Source: CADEFF01 sp964569315
GTDB lineage: Bacteria; Pseudomonadota; Alphaproteobacteria; Dongiales; Dongiaceae
DNA length: 8,725 bases
Assembly (NCBI GenBank): GCA_964569315.1
Contig: CAZMUZ010000140.1
Coordinates: 1 to 8,725 of the forward strand
Direction of reading: 5' to 3'
Part shown: positions 1 to 6,244 of the stretch, in pieces
Layout: every line of letters starts with the position of its first letter
Position numbering within the stretch: the first letter of the stretch is position 1
Notes under the pieces: model-generated
Told to the model about the DNA's origin: nothing
What the model saw: only the letters and a program-made list of their open reading frames with translations
The model's database searches: none
Translations under genes and position numbers: made by a program

Positions 1-1391
1 GCGCCTACCAGGTGACCCGGCCGACCGGGCAGAAGATCACCTTCATCGACACGCCGGGCCACGCCGCCTTCACCGAAATGCGCGCGCGGGGCGCCAACGT
101 GACCGACATCGTCGTGCTGGTGGTCGCCGCCGACGACGGGATCATGGCGCAGACCGTCGAGGCGATTCATCACGCCAAGGCGGCGCAGGCGCCGATCATC
201 GTCGCCATCAACAAGGTCGACAAGCCGGACGCCAATCCGCAGCGCGTGCGCCAGGAGCTGCTGCAGCACGAGCTCGTCACCGAGGAGCTCGGCGGCGAGG
301 TGCTCGCGGTCGAGGTCTCGGCGAAGACGAAGCAGGGGCTGGAGCGGCTCGAGGAGGCGATCCTCCTGCAGTCCGAAATCCTCGAGCTTCGTGCCAATCC
401 CGACCGCGTGGCGACCGGCGCCGTCGTCGAGGCGCGGCTCGAGCGCGGCCGCGGCGTGGTCGCGACCCTGCTCGTGCAGCGCGGCACGCTCCGCGTCGGC
501 GAGATCCTGGTGGCCGGCCGCGAATGGGGCCGCGTCCGCGCGCTGCTCAACGACCGCGGCGAGCCGATCGAGGAAGCGGGACCCTCGACCCCGGTCGAGG
601 TGCTGGGCCTGCAGTCGGCACCGCTCGCGGGCGACACCTTCGCGGTGGTGGAGAACGAGGCCAAGGCGCGGCAGGTCAGCGAGTTCCGCACCAGCCTCCA
701 GCGCGAGAAGGACGTCGCGGCCAGCGCCCGCGGCACGCTCGAGCAGATGTTCTCGAAGATCTCGGCCGGCGAGGTCAAGGAACTGCCGGTCATCATCAAG
801 GGCGACGTGCAGGGCTCGGTCGAGGCGATCGTGGCGAGCCTGCAGAACCTTTCGACGGAGGAGGTCGCGGTGCGCGTCCTCCATACCGCTGTCGGCGGCA
901 TCAACGAGTCGGACATCACGCTCGCCCGCGCGTCCAACGCGATCATCATCGGCTTCAACGTGCGCGCCAATCCGCAGGCGCGCGACATGGCGCGGCGCGA
1001 CAAGATCGAGATCCGCTACTACTCGATCATCTACAACGTCGTGGACGACATCAAAGCGGCGCTCACCGGCCTGCTCTCGCCGACGCTCCGCGAGAACTTC
1101 CTCGGCAACGCGCAGATCCGCGAGGTGTTCAACATCACCAAGGTCGGAAAGGTCGCCGGCTGCATGGTGACGGAAGGCGTGGTGCGCCGCGGCGCCAAGG
1201 TGCGCCTGCTGCGCGACAACGTGGTGATCCACGAGGGCAGCCTGAAGACCCTGAAGCGCTTCAAGGACGAGGTCCGCGAGGTGAAGGAAGGCTTCGAATG
1301 CGGCATGGCCTTCGAGAACTACGACAACATCGCGGCCGGCGACGTCATCGAGTGCTTCGACATCGAGCAGGTGACGCGCACGCTTGCCTGA
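1..1391 (+). CDS. infB: Translation initiation factor IF-2, 3' part (gene begins upstream of the window)
   Basis: IF-2 is the GTPase that places fMet-tRNA on the 30S subunit and promotes subunit joining in the cytoplasm. The gene enters open from the left edge; the first full codon is at base 3 and 462 residues are visible. The first visible residues (AYQV) are the end of the switch I/G2 region. G3 is DTPGH (D codon at 48), G4 is NKVD (210-221) and G5 is SAK (318-326). A beta-barrel domain II follows, then the C1 domain beginning near LPVIIKGDVQGSVEAI, and the C2 domain that binds the initiator tRNA, beginning near VFNITKVGKVAGC. The C-terminus is complete and stops at TGA 1389-1391. The N-terminal IF2N region and the G1 P-loop lie outside the window. 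An in-frame GTG at base 12 is internal, not a start. It is followed after 38 bases by rbfA, the usual nusA-infB order. Identification is very secure. Confidence 0.98.
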   Translation, partial: AYQVTRPTGQKITFIDTPGHAAFTEMRARGANVTDIVVLVVAADDGIMAQTVEAIHHAKAAQAPIIVAINKVDKPDANPQRVRQELLQHELVTEELGGEVLAVEVSAKTKQGLERLEEAILLQSEILELRANPDRVATGAVVEARLERGRGVVATLLVQRGTLRVGEILVAGREWGRVRALLNDRGEPIEEAGPSTPVEVLGLQSAPLAGDTFAVVENEAKARQVSEFRTSLQREKDVAASARGTLEQMFSKISAGEVKELPVIIKGDVQGSVEAIVASLQNLSTEEVAVRVLHTAVGGINESDITLARASNAIIIGFNVRANPQARDMARRDKIEIRYYSIIYNVVDDIKAALTGLLSPTLRENFLGNAQIREVFNITKVGKVAGCMVTEGVVRRGAKVRLLRDNVVIHEGSLKTLKRFKDEVREVKEGFECGMAFENYDNIAAGDVIECFDIEQVTRTLA

Positions 1392-1429
1392 GCCGGCGGG
1401 CGCCAGGCGCGCGCGGAATAGGACGACCC

Positions 1430-1864
1430 ATGCCGAGGCGGAAACCGGCCCGGCGCGGCCAGGGGCCGAGCCAGCGTCAGCTGCGCATCGGCGAAGAGCT
1501 GCGCCATGTGCTGATGGAGATCCTGGCGCGCGGCGAGCTGCGCGATCCGGTGCTGGCCGGCGCGCAGATCACCGTGACCGAGGTCAGGATCAGCCCCGAT
1601 CTCAAGAACGCGACCGCCTTCGTCGTGCCCTTCGCCGGCGGCGATGCGGCGGCGCTCGCCAAGGCGCTCGGGCATGCGGCGCCCTTCCTGCGCCGGCAGC
1701 TCGCCGACCAGATGCGGCTGCAGTTCGTTCCCCAGCTCCGCTTCGAGCCGGATCGCTCCTTCGACCAGGCGGAGCGCATCGACCGGCTGCTGCGCGATCC
1801 GCAGGTGGCGCGCGACATCGCCGCCGAGGGGGCGGCCGACGGGGAAGGCGAGAATGGCGCGTAA
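1430..1864 (+). CDS. rbfA: 30S ribosome-binding factor RbfA
   Basis: RbfA binds immature 30S subunits near the 5' end of 16S rRNA and assists late maturation and cold adaptation. The 144-residue product begins with a basic tail (PRRKPARRGQ). The KH-like core follows: RQLRIGEELRHVL, the strand region ITVTEVRISPDLKNATAFV, and the family signature around APFLRRQLADQMRLQ with QLRFEPDRSFDQAERIDRLL. The last ~15 residues are Gly/Ala/Glu-rich and unconserved. The ATG at 1430 has a modest AGGA (1420-1423) six bases upstream. The gene ends at TAA 1862-1864, eleven bases inside truB, which suggests translational coupling. Length is close to other alphaproteobacterial RbfA proteins. Its place between infB and truB supports the call strongly. 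Confidence 0.95.
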   Translation: MPRRKPARRGQGPSQRQLRIGEELRHVLMEILARGELRDPVLAGAQITVTEVRISPDLKNATAFVVPFAGGDAAALAKALGHAAPFLRRQLADQMRLQFVPQLRFEPDRSFDQAERIDRLLRDPQVARDIAAEGAADGEGENGA

Positions 1865-2780
1865 GCGGCGCGGCCAGCCGGTGCATGGCTGGGTCCTGCT
1901 CGACAAGCCCTATGGCATGACCTCGACCGCCGCGGTCGCCGCGGTGCGCCGGATCTTCGACGCCAACAAGGCGGGCCATGGCGGCACGCTCGATCCGCTC
2001 GCGACCGGCGTGCTGCCGATCGCGCTCGGCGAGGCGACCAAGACCGTCGCGTTCGTGATGTCGGGCGAGAAGAGCTACCGCTTCACGCTCCGCTGGGGCG
2101 AGGCGCGCTCGACCGACGATGCCGAAGGCAAGGTGACGGCGACGAGCGACCGGCGCCCGGGCCGCGCCGAGATCGAGGCGGCGCTGCCGCGCTTCATCGG
2201 CGAGATCGAGCAGGTGCCGCCCGCCTTCTCGGCGATCCGCGTGGAAGGGGAGCGGGCCTACGACCTGGCGCGCGCCGGCGAAGCGGTCGAACTCGCCGCG
2301 CGGACCGTCTCGATCCGCGACTTCCGCCTCCTGGACGAACCCGACCAGGACCATGCCCGGTTCGCCGTCGCCTGCGGCAAGGGTGCCTATATGCGCAGCC
2401 TTGCCAGGGACTTAGCCCTCGCGCTCGGGACCGTGGGGCATGTCGCGGCGTTGCGGCGGACCGCGGTCGGCCGCCTCGACGAATCGCGGGCGATTTCGCT
2501 GGAATCGCTGAAATCCCTGGGGCATAGTGCGGCCGCCTCAGGGCAGCTCTTACCGGTCGAGACCGTGCTGGACGACATCCCGGCCCTGGCCTTGACCGAC
2601 GCCGAGGCGCTTCGTCTGCGTTCCGGCCAATCCGTCGGGTTGCTGAAGCTCAGCGACCGCGAACGGCTCGGCCTTATCAAGAGCGGCGATCTGGTTTGCG
2701 CCATGTCCGGCGGCAAGCCGGTGGCGCTCGCTCGATGGGATGCCGGCGATTTGCGCCCCGTGCGGGTCTTGCACATCTAG
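1854..2780 (+). CDS. truB: tRNA pseudouridine(55) synthase TruB
   Basis: TruB converts uridine 55 in the T-loop of most tRNAs to pseudouridine and also acts as a tRNA chaperone. The 308-residue product (E. coli 314) starts at ATG 1854, inside the end of rbfA, with GGGGAAGG at 1841-1848 as ribosome-binding site. Motif I is GWVLLDKPYGMTS. The catalytic Asp47 lies in GHGGTLDPLATGVLPI (codon 1992-1994). The next conserved block is SYRFTLRWGEARSTDDAEG, then QVPPAFSAIRVEGERAYDLAR and GAYMRSLARDLALALGTVGH. The last ~60 residues (about DAEALRLRSG to the end) form a small PUA-like tail. From about 2400 onward the codons are less strictly GC-ending (TTA, CTT, CGT, CGA, AGT appear), probably because this region is less conserved. 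The gene ends 15 bases before rpsO and is probably co-transcribed with it. Confidence 0.97.
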   Translation: MARKRRGQPVHGWVLLDKPYGMTSTAAVAAVRRIFDANKAGHGGTLDPLATGVLPIALGEATKTVAFVMSGEKSYRFTLRWGEARSTDDAEGKVTATSDRRPGRAEIEAALPRFIGEIEQVPPAFSAIRVEGERAYDLARAGEAVELAARTVSIRDFRLLDEPDQDHARFAVACGKGAYMRSLARDLALALGTVGHVAALRRTAVGRLDESRAISLESLKSLGHSAAASGQLLPVETVLDDIPALALTDAEALRLRSGQSVGLLKLSDRERLGLIKSGDLVCAMSGGKPVALARWDAGDLRPVRVLHI

Positions 2781-2795
2781 CGAAAGGAAGGATCG

Positions 2796-3065
2796 ATGTC
2801 GATTACGGCGGAGCGCAAACAGGCGCTCATCACGGAATATGCGCAGAAGAGCGGCGACACGGGCTCGCCGGAAGTGCAGATCGCGGTCTTGAGCGAGCGC
2901 ATCAAGAACCTGACCGAGCATCTGCAGTCGCACGAAAAGGACTATCACTCGCGGCGCGGCCTGCTCGTCATGGTCGGCCATCGCCGCCGCCTGCTCGACT
3001 ATCTGAAGCGCAAGAGCGAACAGCGCTATCAGGACGTCGTCCAGCGTCTGGGCCTGCGCCGCTAG
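2796..3065 (+). CDS. rpsO: 30S ribosomal protein S15
   Basis: S15 is a primary binding protein of the 16S rRNA central domain and forms an intersubunit bridge in the 70S ribosome. The 89-residue product has exactly the canonical length. Conserved blocks include DTGSPEVQIAVLSERI near residues 21-36, and HEKDYHSRRGLLVMVGHRRR followed by LLDYLKRKS near residues 46-73. A strong ribosome-binding site AAGGAAGGA (2784-2792) lies just before ATG 2796, as expected for a highly expressed ribosomal protein. The gene follows truB by 15 bases and precedes pnp by 184, the arrangement typical of Proteobacteria. In E. coli S15 represses its own mRNA through a leader fold; I did not identify such a fold here. 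No alternative identity is plausible. Confidence 0.98.
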   Translation: MSITAERKQALITEYAQKSGDTGSPEVQIAVLSERIKNLTEHLQSHEKDYHSRRGLLVMVGHRRRLLDYLKRKSEQRYQDVVQRLGLRR

Positions 3066-3123
3066 ACATGGGGCGGCGCTGCACCTCGATAACGAGCGGC
3101 GCATCTCTCGCCTTCGATTGGGA

Positions 3124-3153
3124 CGCGCGCGGTAGCGGCCGGCGCCGCGCGCG
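3124..3153 (+). terminator. GC-rich inverted repeat after rpsO, possible rpsO terminator or attenuator
   Basis: CGCGCGCGG (3124-3132) and CCGCGCGCG (3145-3153) are perfect 9-base inverted arms around a 12-base loop, about 60 bases after the rpsO stop. All pairs are G-C, so the RNA stem should be very stable. No T-tract follows, so a classical intrinsic terminator is not supported. In E. coli an rpsO terminator lies in the same spacer and is partly read through into pnp. The analogous role here is inferred from position. Long CG runs can pair by chance in such GC-rich DNA. Confidence 0.35.
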
Positions 3154-3169
3154 CATACTGCCGGGCCGA

Positions 3170-3202
3170 CGTAAGGAGCGCGCGATGCCGCCGCTCCTTG
3201 CG
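3170..3202 (+). promoter_or_regulatory. pnp leader stem-loop, candidate RNase III processing/autoregulation hairpin
   Basis: Bases 3170-3180 pair with 3192-3202 as an 11-pair stem (ten Watson-Crick pairs and one G-U, at 3172/3200) around an 11-base loop. The core arms are AAGGAGCG and CGCTCCTT. The stem lies 47 bases before the pnp ATG and has no T-tract, so it is unlikely to be a terminator. In E. coli a long pnp leader stem is cut by RNase III, and PNPase then destabilises the processed leader to repress its own synthesis; position and form here suggest a shorter equivalent. The 5' arm contains a good ribosome-binding sequence (AAGGAG, 3173-3178) and the loop contains an ATG (3185), described in the findings. 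Confidence 0.5.
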
Positions 3203-3249
3203 CGGGTCCGGCTGCCATCTGAACCGGCCGGAACCAAGGAAAAAATGGA

Positions 3250-5382
3250 ATGTTCAAGATCTATCGCAAGGAAATCGACTGGGGCGGCCGCAAGCTCGTG
3301 CTCGAGACGGGCCGCATCGCCCGTCAGGCGGACGGGGCCGTTCTGGCGACTTACGGCGACACCGTGGTGCTCTGCACCGCGGTCGGACAAAGACAGGTAA
3401 AGCCGGGCGTCGACTTCTTCCCGCTCACGGTCAATTACCAGGAAAAGACCTTCGCGGCCGGCAAGATTCCCGGCGGCTTCTTCAAGCGCGAAGGCCGGCC
3501 GACCGAGAAGGAGGTGCTGACCTCGCGCCTCATCGACCGCCCGATCCGCCCGCTCTTCGCATCGGGCTACCGCAACGAGACGCAGGTCGTCTGCACCACG
3601 CTCAGCCACGATCTGGAGAACGATCCCGACATCGTCGCGATGGTTGGCGCGTCCGCCGCGCTCACCATCTCCGGCATTCCCTTCCTCGGGCCGATCGCCG
3701 CGGCGCGCGTCGGTTATGCCGAGGGCCAGTATGTGCTGAACCCGCGGCTCGAGGATCTGCCGAACTCGGCGCTCGACCTCGTGGTGGCCGGCACGGCCGA
3801 AGGCGTGCTGATGGTGGAATCCGAAGCGAAGGAACTGTCCGAGCAGGTGATGCTCGGCGCCGTCACCTTCGGCGCGGAGCAGTTCCAGCCGGTGATCCGC
3901 GCGATCATCGACCTCGCCGAGCAATGCGCGAAGGAGCCCTGGCCGCTGCCGGAGAAGAACCCGGACGTCGAGCGCGTCGCCAGCCGCCTCGCCGAGCTCG
4001 CGGCCGAGCGCATGCGCACCGCCTATCGCGAAACCGGCAAGCAGGCCCGCGTCGAGAAGATCGACCAGGTCCGCAAGGAGGCGACCGAGGCCCTGGTGGC
4101 CGAAGGCACCGATCCGGAGCTGCTCGGCAAGCTCTACAAGGCGCTCGAGAGCGATATCGTCCGCGGCGCTATCCTGAAGACCGGCACGCGCATCGACGGC
4201 CGCGACACCAAGACAGTGCGTCCGATCGATTGCCAGGTAAGCGTGCTGCCGCGCGCCCACGGCTCCGCCCTCTTCACCCGCGGCGAGACGCAGGCCCTCG
4301 TGGTCGCCACGCTCGGCACCGGCGAGGACGAGCAGATCATCGATGCGCTCGAGGGCGAGTTCCGCGAAGCCTTCATGCTGCATTACAACTTCCCGCCCTA
4401 CGCGACCGGCGAGACCAAGCGCATGGGCTCGCCCGGCCGTCGCGAGATCGGCCACGGCAAGCTCGCCTGGCGCGCGCTCCGGCCGCTGCTGCCCGCGAAG
4501 GAAGACTTCCCCTACACGATCCGCATCGTCTCGGAGATCACCGAGTCGAACGGTTCCTCCTCGATGGCCACGGTCTGCGGTTCCTCGCTCGCCCTCATGG
4601 ATGCGGGCGTGCCGCTGAAGCGCCCGGTGGCCGGCATCGCCATGGGCCTCATCAAGGAGAAGGACGGCTTCGCCGTGCTCTCCGACATCCTCGGCGACGA
4701 GGACCATCTCGGCGACATGGACTTCAAGGTGGCCGGCACGACCGACGGCGTCACCTCGCTGCAGATGGATCTGAAGATCACCTCGATCACGCCCGAGATC
4801 ATGAAGATCGCACTCGACCAGGCGCGGGAGGGGCGGCTCCACATCCTCGGCGAGATGAGCCGCGCGCTCGATCATTCGCGCGACGACGTCAACAAGAACG
4901 CGCCGCGCATCACGGTCATCAACATCCCGAAGGACAAGATCCGCGAAGTGATCGGCTCCGGCGGCAAGGTGATTCGCGAGATCTGCGAAGTGACCGGCGC
5001 CAAGATCGACATCGAGGACGACGGCACGATCAAGGTCGCGGCGGTGGATGCGTCCGCCTCGCAGGCCGCGATCGACTGGATCCGCGGCATCGTGGCGGAG
5101 CCGGAAATCGGCACGATCTACACCGGCAAGGTGGTGAAGATCATGGAGTTCGGCGCCTTCGTGAACTTCCTCGGCACCCGCGACGGCCTCGTCCATATCA
5201 GCGAGCTGGCGCCGCAGCGCGTGAAGCAGGTCGGCGACGTGGTCTCGGTCGGCGATGTCGTGAAGGTGAAGTGCATCGGCATGGACGATCGCGGCAAGGT
5301 CAAGCTCAGCATGAAGGCGGTCGATCAGCAGACCGGCGAGGATATCTCGCAGAAGGCCGATCGCGCGGAAGCGGCGAGCTAG
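3250..5382 (+). CDS. pnp: Polyribonucleotide nucleotidyltransferase (PNPase)
   Basis: PNPase is a trimeric 3'-to-5' phosphorolytic exoribonuclease that releases nucleoside diphosphates. It degrades mRNA, often in the RNase E degradosome, and can also add 3' tails. The 710-residue product matches the E. coli length (711). The first RNase PH domain contains GGFFKREGRPTEKEVLTSRL. An all-alpha linker follows (about 150-300). The second RNase PH domain includes EFREAFMLHYNFPPYATGE and the active-site block EDHLGDMDFKVAGT. There D485 and D491 match the spacing of E. coli D486 and D492. A KH domain follows (about 550-615) with GXXG loop GSGG at 569-572, then an S1 domain (about 620-690) starting GTIYTGKVVKIMEFGAFV. 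ATG 3250 is chosen because AAGGA (3236-3240) lies nine bases upstream and the protein starts as in homologues; ATG 3245 is out of frame. All key parts are intact. Confidence 0.98.
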   Translation: MFKIYRKEIDWGGRKLVLETGRIARQADGAVLATYGDTVVLCTAVGQRQVKPGVDFFPLTVNYQEKTFAAGKIPGGFFKREGRPTEKEVLTSRLIDRPIRPLFASGYRNETQVVCTTLSHDLENDPDIVAMVGASAALTISGIPFLGPIAAARVGYAEGQYVLNPRLEDLPNSALDLVVAGTAEGVLMVESEAKELSEQVMLGAVTFGAEQFQPVIRAIIDLAEQCAKEPWPLPEKNPDVERVASRLAELAAERMRTAYRETGKQARVEKIDQVRKEATEALVAEGTDPELLGKLYKALESDIVRGAILKTGTRIDGRDTKTVRPIDCQVSVLPRAHGSALFTRGETQALVVATLGTGEDEQIIDALEGEFREAFMLHYNFPPYATGETKRMGSPGRREIGHGKLAWRALRPLLPAKEDFPYTIRIVSEITESNGSSSMATVCGSSLALMDAGVPLKRPVAGIAMGLIKEKDGFAVLSDILGDEDHLGDMDFKVAGTTDGVTSLQMDLKITSITPEIMKIALDQAREGRLHILGEMSRALDHSRDDVNKNAPRITVINIPKDKIREVIGSGGKVIREICEVTGAKIDIEDDGTIKVAAVDASASQAAIDWIRGIVAEPEIGTIYTGKVVKIMEFGAFVNFLGTRDGLVHISELAPQRVKQVGDVVSVGDVVKVKCIGMDDRGKVKLSMKAVDQQTGEDISQKADRAEAAS

Positions 5383-5383
5383 G

Positions 5384-5480
5384 CCGCCGGCGATCGAAGG
5401 GCAGGGTCCCGCCGCATTCGGCGGCGGGTTCCCGGGCGCTTCGGCCGGCGGCGGCGCCTCGCTCGGGTCCGCCGGCGATC
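5384..5480. repeat. Pair of 12-base direct repeats flanking the pnp terminator
   Basis: CCGCCGGCGATC occurs at 5384-5395, right after the pnp stop, and again at 5469-5480, just before the next gene's ribosome-binding site. The copies are 85 bases apart, are in the same orientation, and are followed by similar bases (CGAAGGG and CGCAAGGG minus one or two). The probable pnp terminator lies between them. No function is evident. They may be a small duplication or chance in GC-rich DNA. Confidence 0.4.
5408..5430 (+). terminator. Probable terminator of the infB-pnp unit
   Basis: CCCGCCGC (5408-5415) and GCGGCGGG (5421-5428) are perfect 8-base arms around the 5-base loop ATTCG, beginning 26 bases after the pnp stop. 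Only TT follows directly, so the T-tract is weak, as is common in high-GC alphaproteobacteria. A second, weaker stem is possible just downstream (GGCGC 5435-5439 with GCGCC 5454-5458). The 111-base spacer between pnp and the next gene is the natural end of the operon. Confidence 0.6.
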
Positions 5481-5493
5481 CGCAAGGGATTCC

Positions 5494-6216
5494 ATGCAGC
5501 TTCCCAAGGTCATCGGTCATCGCGGCGCGGCGGCTTCGGCGCCCGAGAACACGCTCGAATCCTTCCGGCGCGCGGCGCTCCTCGGCGCCGGCGGCATCGA
5601 GCTCGACGCGAAGCTTGCTGCGGATGGCACCGTCATCGTGATGCATGACGACCGCCTCGACCGCACCACCAGCGGCAAGGGCCCGGTCGGGGACGCTTCC
5701 TACCGTGCCATCGCCGCGCTCGATGCCGGACGATGGTTCGGGGCGCGCTGGGCCGGTGCCCGCGTGCCGACCTTGCGGGCGGCGATCGGCGAGGCCCTGC
5801 GGCTCGGCCTCTTCCTCAATATCGAGATCAAGCCATGCCCGGGACGCGACCGCGAGACGGCGGCCGCCATCGTGGCGCTTCTGCGCAAGCTCTGGCCGGC
5901 CGGCCGGCCGCTCCCGCTCCTCAGCAGCTTTTCCGTGGCGAGCCTCGAGACGGCGCGCGATCTGGCACCCGACCTGCCGCGCGGGCTTCTCGTCTGGAAC
6001 GATCCGGAGGCCTGGCGACGGGAAGCCGGGCGGCTCGGCCTCAGGACATTGCATTGTGCGCGGCAGTACCTACCTTCGAACCTGCGGGCGGTCCGCGCGG
6101 CCGGGCTCGGCCTCGTGATCTACACGGTCAACGGCCGGGCCGAGGCGAGCCGGTTGCTAAGGGCCGGTGCGGATAGCATCATCACCGACCGGCCCGATAC
6201 GGTGCTGGCGGCATGA
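5494..6216 (+). CDS. ugpQ: Glycerophosphodiester phosphodiesterase (UgpQ-like, cytoplasmic)
   Basis: This enzyme hydrolyses glycerophosphodiesters such as glycerophosphocholine to glycerol-3-phosphate plus the alcohol, using a divalent metal. The 240-residue product is a single GDPD TIM barrel of the usual size for the short cytoplasmic class. The N-terminal HRG motif (His9-Arg10-Gly11) is followed by PENT (17-20). The metal ligands Glu36 and Asp38 are in GIELDAKLAADG, the second catalytic His51 is in MHDDRLDRTT, and Glu111/Lys113 are in NIEIKP. The C-terminal end has IYTVNG and ADSIITDRPD, typical of the family. No signal peptide or membrane segment is visible. AAGGGA (5484-5489) before ATG 5494 is a good ribosome-binding site. 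No ugp transporter genes are nearby, so the symbol reflects similarity, not operon context; phospholipid turnover is the likely role. The next gene starts 28 bases later and may be co-transcribed. Confidence 0.9.
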   Translation: MQLPKVIGHRGAAASAPENTLESFRRAALLGAGGIELDAKLAADGTVIVMHDDRLDRTTSGKGPVGDASYRAIAALDAGRWFGARWAGARVPTLRAAIGEALRLGLFLNIEIKPCPGRDRETAAAIVALLRKLWPAGRPLPLLSSFSVASLETARDLAPDLPRGLLVWNDPEAWRREAGRLGLRTLHCARQYLPSNLRAVRAAGLGLVIYTVNGRAEASRLLRAGADSIITDRPDTVLAA

Positions 6217-6244
6217 GTCGATCGCCGAACGGGAGACTCCAGGC

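Noticed and set aside
3063..3093. Possible pnp promoter TAGACA (3063-3068) with GATAAC (3088-3093)
   Set aside because: The hexamers match fairly well, but the spacing is 19 bases and the -35 overlaps the rpsO stop. An E. coli-like internal promoter is reasonable, yet the sequence evidence is too weak to annotate.
3198..5648. An 816-codon open frame on the plus strand
   Set aside because: It is a shifted reading of pnp and the start of the next gene, Arg/Gly/His-rich and without recognisable motifs; pnp in the true frame is fully conserved.
2968..6054. A 1028-codon open frame on the minus strand
   Set aside because: It lies opposite pnp and parts of its neighbours, and its product is a monotone Arg/Ala/Asp/His/Leu-rich string without domains. 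Such frames arise opposite genes with very GC-rich third positions.
6167..6244. 26-residue N-terminal extension of the flavin oxidoreductase from GTG 6167
   Set aside because: It would overlap the phosphodiesterase gene by 50 bases and reads as a shifted translation of that gene; TTG 6245 has a proper ribosome-binding site and adjoins the homologous region.
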